A DNA stretch of 15,734 nt from Conidiobolus incongruus B7586 (Eukaryota > Entomophthoromycota > Entomophthoromycetes > Entomophthorales > Conidiobolaceae), in NCBI GenBank assembly GCA_000697335.1, contig JNEM01009811.1, positions 1-15,734 of the forward strand. Direction: 5' to 3'. Under the pieces are notes generated by a model. That model saw only the letters and a list, made by a program, of their open reading frames with translations, was not told where the DNA came from and ran no database searches. Positions 10,944 to 15,734 of this stretch are shown piece after piece. The translations under genes were made by a program, and so were the position numbers. Within the stretch, counting starts at the first letter, position 1. The number at the start of each line of letters is the position of its first letter.

Positions 10944-12494
10944 ATGACTAAAGATAAATTACTTGGTCAATTGGAAATAGCTCCCAAACAGGCAAGAAAT
11001 TTGCCCAGTAGAGTTACTTTAGGCAAACAAAGCCCTTTTGTTCAATTTGAAATTGGTAAGATTGTTAAAAAAACGCGTGTGGATAAGAGAGGAGGTAGAA
11101 CACCGAGTTGGAAGGAGTTTATCACATTTGACATTTATTCAGAGAGTAGGAATCTCATTGTAAAATTATTTAACGACAAAGGCAAAGTGCCTCACGACTA
11201 TTTGGGCGAATTATTAGTCGATTTGCATCCCATTTTTGAAGCTAGGGAAAAAGATAGCTGGTACCCCATTAAGGATCGTGACCAGCATTGCGGCGATATT
11301 TATTTGGAAATGACCTATTATCCTGCTGACGAACCAAGACCTGAACCAAAACCCCAAATCAATTTTAAGCAATTGGAAATTGAAGAAGGCTTGTCAATCT
11401 TATCTTTAAAGCACTTATCTCAAAACCCTTCTTTATCGGCTGAGAACTTGATCGATCAGCCACATCTTTCTCAAACTCACATTTCCAATCCTCATCAGCT
11501 TGTGCATACTAACGGTAATGGCTCATCGCTCAGCATTAACACTCAAGTTAGCGAATCGCCTTACTCGCTAGCTAGTGAAGTAGAATTAGATACTATTATG
11601 AATGAAATTCGCAATGTGGTAGATTATCCTTACCAAGATCTTAATAAAACACCTCCAAGTTCTTCAGTTTCAACTACTCCCACCTCCACTCGACGAAAAC
11701 CTCTTCCAAAAATCCCAACTAAAACAATTCCAACTTGCACTTCACCAACTCCCTTGTCCTCTTCTGACGAGAGCCCTCCCGCTAAGCCTCCTTCGCAACA
11801 GTCGGCCTCCGGGGAAGAGACCACGCTCAGGCGTAATTCCAGCCACATGTCAACTAATTCCACTATCTCAACGTTTTCAGAGATCCCAAGTCAATACAAC
11901 CCTAATGCGACTATGAATCATTACGATTTAGCGTATCCCAATTCAACAATCCCATTGGGATGGATAAAACCTGATGATAATATTAGTAGAAGAATCTCAC
12001 AGCCAAGAAGAAATTCTGCTGACAGTATTATAGAACATCAGTCAGCCGTTGCTAAAACTGCAGAGTTTCCCTATTATTCACCCCCTCGACCTGTCAGACC
12101 TGTCCAGGGACCCAGACCCATCTACGCTACTCCCAGACCTTACCCATCCTATCCCCAGCCACAGGGATATCCACCCTACGCAATCCCAATTTACAGACCC
12201 AATCCCTACAATGTAGGCTACTATCCCAATCCCTACATGTATCCTCCACCACCTCATCCCCGACCACTCCCCCGAGGACCACCAGTCTCAGCATCGAATC
12301 GACACTCCGTCGCGGCACTTCCACTCACACCCCAAGGTACGCCCTCACCTGTAATCGACCCCAAGCGATTCAGCCATGGTTCAAACATGGTATACGGTTA
12401 CCCACCCTACCCCGCCAATGTCCGACCACCTCCTAGGACGTCCAGTATCAGTAGTCACCAGCAGCAGGAAGCCACTACCACCAGTTCATCCTAA
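10944..12494 (+). CDS. C2-domain protein with long proline/tyrosine-rich tail, Inn1/Fic1-like
   Basis: This single-exon gene encodes 516 aa. Residues about 7-126 form a C2 domain: GQLEIAPKQARNLPSR, then LGKQSPF (26-32), KRGGRTPSW (48-56), a YLGE strand (86-89) and a closing GDIYLEMTYY. The LGKQ-x-P and KRGG-x-x-P-x-W pattern is that of fungal ingression proteins (budding yeast Inn1, fission yeast Fic1), which couple membrane ingression to the contractile ring and septum. The usual calcium-binding aspartate after GK is serine (GKQSPF), so calcium-independent behaviour is likely. The rest is low-complexity and presumably disordered. It includes KPLPKIP near residue 255, a class I SH3 ligand pattern, Ser/Thr-rich segments, and a Pro/Tyr-rich run at about 376-447 with many PxxP motifs that could bind SH3 domains of Cdc15/Hof1-type proteins. 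ATG 10944 was chosen because an in-frame stop lies at 10923-10925 and the C2 fold begins right after it. Family placement is from pattern, not a search. Confidence 0.8.
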   Translation: MTKDKLLGQLEIAPKQARNLPSRVTLGKQSPFVQFEIGKIVKKTRVDKRGGRTPSWKEFITFDIYSESRNLIVKLFNDKGKVPHDYLGELLVDLHPIFEAREKDSWYPIKDRDQHCGDIYLEMTYYPADEPRPEPKPQINFKQLEIEEGLSILSLKHLSQNPSLSAENLIDQPHLSQTHISNPHQLVHTNGNGSSLSINTQVSESPYSLASEVELDTIMNEIRNVVDYPYQDLNKTPPSSSVSTTPTSTRRKPLPKIPTKTIPTCTSPTPLSSSDESPPAKPPSQQSASGEETTLRRNSSHMSTNSTISTFSEIPSQYNPNATMNHYDLAYPNSTIPLGWIKPDDNISRRISQPRRNSADSIIEHQSAVAKTAEFPYYSPPRPVRPVQGPRPIYATPRPYPSYPQPQGYPPYAIPIYRPNPYNVGYYPNPYMYPPPPHPRPLPRGPPVSASNRHSVAALPLTPQGTPSPVIDPKRFSHGSNMVYGYPPYPANVRPPPRTSSISSHQQQEATTTSSS

Positions 12495-12781
12495 TTTTAT
12501 CTTTGCGTTTTACAAAAATTAATTAGTCAAAATTACCATATAAAACATACTTAAAGATAAATACTATGGAAATTTTTGTTTGTTTAAATAATTGATTAGT
12601 TACGCAATACATTATCATACTATTATAATTATCTTTGATTTAACAAATTCAATAATTGTGTAATTAAACTTAAAATAAAAGAAAATTAATAGTGAACTAA
12701 ATAATAAAGAATATAAAGTAAATTGGAGATTCATAAAGAATGTTTAATTTATTAAAAATTCCAATTAATAGTAATAATAAT
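12495..12781. other. Convergent intergenic region of the C2 gene and Snf7
   Basis: The two flanking genes end here in opposite directions, 287 bp apart. Candidate poly(A) signals are AATAAA at 12674-12679 on the plus strand, rather far (180 nt) from the C2 gene stop, and its complement at 12748-12753 for the minus-strand Snf7 gene, 29 nt past the stop. If both are used, the two transcripts stop short of overlapping. Confidence 0.4.
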
Positions 12782-13658
12782 TTACATCACGTTAGCCATA
12801 CTAGCTTTGAGTTCAGCCAGTTCATCCTCATCGTCGTCTTCTACAGCGGTGGGTACGCGATTTGAATGGGCGGGTACGCGATCTAAAAATAATATAATAA
12901 TTAGTGGATCTGTTTTCATAATAGATAATTCAAATGAAAACTCTTACTGTATTCAGGCTCGGGAACAAACATCGGAGGAGCTTGAGCATCCTTAAGGCGT
13001 TCCGTTAATTCCTCATTTTCAAGTTCTTCAAGTTCAGCATTCAATTCATCCTAAAATGGCAATTAGTTATGTTTTTTTAACTGCGCAAACTGTAAATCTT
13101 ACTTCATCGAATTCAGCAGCCATACCAATAGGTTGAGAAATAGCTTCCGATATATCGTTAACGTTAGCCATTTGGTCCCTAATTTCGTCCATAGTTTCGT
13201 CAACTTTATCGATATTCCTAAACTATAATAAGTACTGAATACTTCAAAGTTATAATCGAATTTACATATTCTTATGAATCTGCTTCATAGCGTCGGCACC
13301 AGCTTTCATAGCCGACATAGTCTCCAAATTGAGTTTAGCACTCTCGATAGCCATCAACTGCGTTTCAATAGTCAATTTGGTATTAGCCAACTTCTCCAAC
13401 TGTCCCTCGTACTGTTTCTTACGTTTAAGAGCAGCTAGCGCAACTAAATCCCTCCTCTCATTAGTAAAATTTCATAACAAAGTAATTTTGAATACCTCTC
13501 TTATTTTTGGAAGCATTAGTCTTAGCAATCTTCAATTCTTGATCTATTTTCAGTTGAAGGTGACTTTCCCTTTTATCAAGAAATTGAACAGTTTCGTGAA
13601 GTTTAACAATAGCTTCTTTAGCTGGAGCTGGTTTCGATTTTCTGAAGAATAAGTCCAT
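12782..13658 (-). CDS. SNF7: ESCRT-III subunit Snf7/Vps32/CHMP4 (5 exons)
   Basis: This gene encodes the main filament-forming ESCRT-III subunit, which polymerises on endosomal and other membranes to drive vesicle budding, scission and repair. Exons on the minus strand, in order, are 13658-13496, 13443-13266, 13217-13103, 13050-12948 and 12882-12782. Phases agree at all four introns (48, 52, 52 and 65 nt) and give 219 aa, the usual family length. The N-terminus MDLFFRKSKPAPAKEAIVKL leads to the basic core helices with KNKRVALAALKRKK, a Snf7 signature. NIDKVDETMDEI and ISEAISQPIG match the helix 4-5 region, and the acidic DELNAELEELENEEL matches CHMP4 closely. The C-terminal DELAELKASM resembles the CHMP4 helix that binds Bro1/ALIX. 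Exon 5 encodes a small imperfect heptad duplication (NRVPAHS then NRVPTAV). The start ATG is the only one before the conserved N-terminal helix. Confidence 0.93.
12851..12882. repeat. Short 21-bp-period tandem duplication inside Snf7 exon 5
   Basis: The 11-mer GGGTACGCGAT occurs at 12851-12861 and again at 12872-12882, a period of 21 bp (seven codons), producing the repeated peptide NRVP in the linker before the C-terminal acidic helix. One copy abuts the splice acceptor of the last intron. Confidence 0.8.
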
Positions 13659-15734
13659 ATTTATAATCTTTTAAAGTTATTGAATAAACAAAATTAAAAA
13701 TTAATTAATAATTCCTTTTACCTAATAATAATAATAATAATAATAGTAATAATATACCAAAAACTTATTTTAAACTTGATTGAACCCTATAAATAATAAC
13801 TAAAATAATAGATTTTATAATATATATATATATATTTTTTCAATATTAAGTTTTATTTTTTAGAGAAAAGGTGGATTTTTGGATTGAAATGGGTAGGAAT
13901 TAATTTTTAAATGAAATTGATCAAATGGAATTAATGGGACTATTAAATCAATGTTAAATTGAGATATATGTTTTAGTAGTGTTACTAATATAAACTGATT
14001 CCAAATATTTTAACTAATCTTGATTTCTACTTATATTAACTATATTTTACTTGAGAATGAAATATTTTTGTCTTAAATCATATTATTAACTAATGTCTAA
14101 TAATGATTGGTTAATTCTTTAAGTTAACAATTTCGCTTAAATATTTCAATTTAATAATTAAAAAAATTATCCGTTCCCATAATTTTCAATAGCTCTGAGC
14201 ATTCCAATCAATATTTAGTCAAGTCCTATATAATTATCACTTTCAACACAGATGCTTGAATATTATTTTAAAATGGTGTTTAGTTCCAAACAGTATAGCA
14301 CTAAATACAATAATATCAAACTTAGTCAAAAATTAACAAATCTGATTATGCTGTTGCTTTTGAGATATAAGAATAAGTTGGAACCTTATTGAACAAAGTT
14401 AGATATTGGGGTAGAGTTAGAAAGGTTAAAATCATATAAACTCCAGGTAGATGCAAATTTTATTCACTTTCTAATAACAACCAATTTTTAATCACACAGA
14501 AAGAAATATCCAATCCAACAAAATAAGTTTTATAACAGTTTTTTTTAAAATATTTAAAATAAGACTTGAATTATTAAAATTAATTATAGGTGTTTTAAAC
14601 ATAAAATCAACTTGGTTATTATGTTGAAACTCAAGCCAAAGTATTATATTATGTAAATTTGATTAAAGAAACATAAAAGTGCTATTCCAGAATTTATAAT
14701 TATATACCAAAACCAGGTTTACTGGTATATATTCATATATTTTAATTTTCAACAAGTTAATTAAAAACTTATAATCATTAAGCAGGATATTAAAAAAGGA
14801 TAATTAAACCAAGATATATAAAAACCACCTAATTATTTTCAAATATAAAATCAATTAAGTAAAATAATACAAACTAAATAACAACGAAACCAAGCCTCAA
14901 AACATTAAGCAAAATAATAAACAAACTTTTCAATGTATAAATAAGAAAGAATTTTGATAGAGTAATTGGGTACAATGTTATGGAGTTATATTGAATTTAA
15001 TTCTTTTATTAAAATCAAAAAATTTATATTTTCAAAAAATATTTTTCATTAAATAATTGAATAAAAATTTTTAAATGAAAGAATATTTAGAAACATACCA
15101 TATTTGTAATATTCAGGATGAAATCAGTAACAATCTCTTACGACTATTTAATATCAGTGTTTTATATAGAACAATTTTAACCATTAAATAAAAAAGTAAA
15201 AGGATAAATTGAAATCAATTAATATTAATTATTTTGATTAAGAAAATATATTGTTTTCTTAATTTTTTTCATTATAGCTTATTTTAAATAATTACACCAT
15301 TACCATAATATCTCAAATATAATCATTGCCTTTATATTACTAATAATAATGAATTATAACTTATATAACCTAAAGAAAGAACTTATTCAATCAGTTAATT
15401 AGAATAATAGTGAGGAAATAAGTAAACTGGTCAATAATACAAAATGGGTTTTTTAAATTAAATTTATTACTTAATAATCAATGCTATATTTAAAACTATT
15501 AGAGGATCCTAGTTATTTTCATAGAATATAATTAATATTTAATATTTAATTCAATTAAATATAAAAAATTTAATATATAATATTAAGTTAATATAGTATA
15601 ATTTTAAAAAACTAATTTCAAGTAATAAAATAAAAAATTATTAAATTAATTTTAAATCTTAATTTTAATAAAAAACTATAATAATAAGATATTTAATATA
15701 TAATTTAATTTATTAAATTTCAAATAATATTAAT
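13659..15734. other. Long AT-rich gene-free region upstream of Snf7
   Basis: About 2.1 kb of very AT-rich DNA contains no open frame that I can support on either strand and no recognisable RNA gene. It holds a TAA microsatellite at 13723-13753 and a TA run at 13820-13835. The first few hundred bases presumably include the Snf7 promoter. I see no mobile-element features. Confidence 0.55.
13723..13753. repeat. TAA trinucleotide microsatellite
   Basis: This is a run of TAA repeats with one TAG interruption, about 65 bp upstream of the Snf7 start codon. It could vary in length between strains. Confidence 0.85.

Noticed and set aside
11630-12324. Minus-strand frames opposite the C2 gene
   Set aside because: They are antisense shadows of the proline- and serine-rich tail, giving G/V/E-rich low-complexity peptides.
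13329-13652. Plus-strand open frame of 107 codons
   Set aside because: It lies antisense to Snf7 exons 1 and 2, whose minus-strand product is unmistakable.
8303-13658. CARM1, C2 protein and Snf7 as a functional cluster
   Set aside because: Orientation is mixed, spacers are long and pathways differ. Eukaryotic neighbours of this kind need no shared function.

Overview
The window looks like nuclear DNA from an early-diverging, very AT-rich fungus. Gene-free stretches are close to pure A/T and full of TA and TAA runs, while exons are richer in G+C. Introns are tiny (45 to 65 nt), with GTAAG/GTAAT-type donors and TAG acceptors. A C2 plus proline-rich protein of the fungal Inn1/Fic1 cytokinesis type points to Fungi. 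A clear CARM1/PRMT4 arginine methyltransferase, which I believe is absent from most Dikarya, points to an early lineage. An entomophthoralean (Conidiobolus-like) or similar genome would fit, but the genus is a guess. All intact genes end in TAA, so the standard code applies.

Layout, left to right. At the left edge (1-340, minus) is the N-terminal, DNA-binding half of a mariner-type transposase running out of the window. After about 850 bp of AT-rich DNA, a cluster of five CCAAT boxes (1190-1355) lies upstream of an 11-exon MCM5 gene (1542-4243, plus; 724 aa), a subunit of the MCM2-7 replicative helicase. A 1.6 kb spacer follows. At 5845-7682 (plus) there is a decayed but still recognisable gene for the spliceosome-associated G-patch protein GPATCH1 (plant TOUGH). 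It keeps relic introns but carries stops, frameshifts and a lost G-patch core. CARM1/PRMT4 follows (8303-9727, plus; 3 exons, 438 aa). A 1.2 kb spacer holds a weak coding-like relic at 10448-10594. Then comes the single-exon C2/proline-rich protein (10944-12494, plus; 516 aa). It converges on a 5-exon Snf7/Vps32/CHMP4 ESCRT-III gene (12782-13658, minus; 219 aa). The last 2 kb is AT-rich spacer with microsatellites.

The intact genes are ordinary eukaryotic housekeeping functions: DNA replication, protein arginine methylation, septation or membrane trafficking, and membrane scission. Nothing suggests they form a cluster or shared pathway. The C2/Inn1-like protein and Snf7 could both act at the division site, but their adjacency is probably chance. 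The observations most worth a second look are the GPATCH1 pseudogene with premature stops at expected glutamine codons, the edge mariner element, and the CCAAT array upstream of MCM5. I see no evidence for a new multi-gene system.
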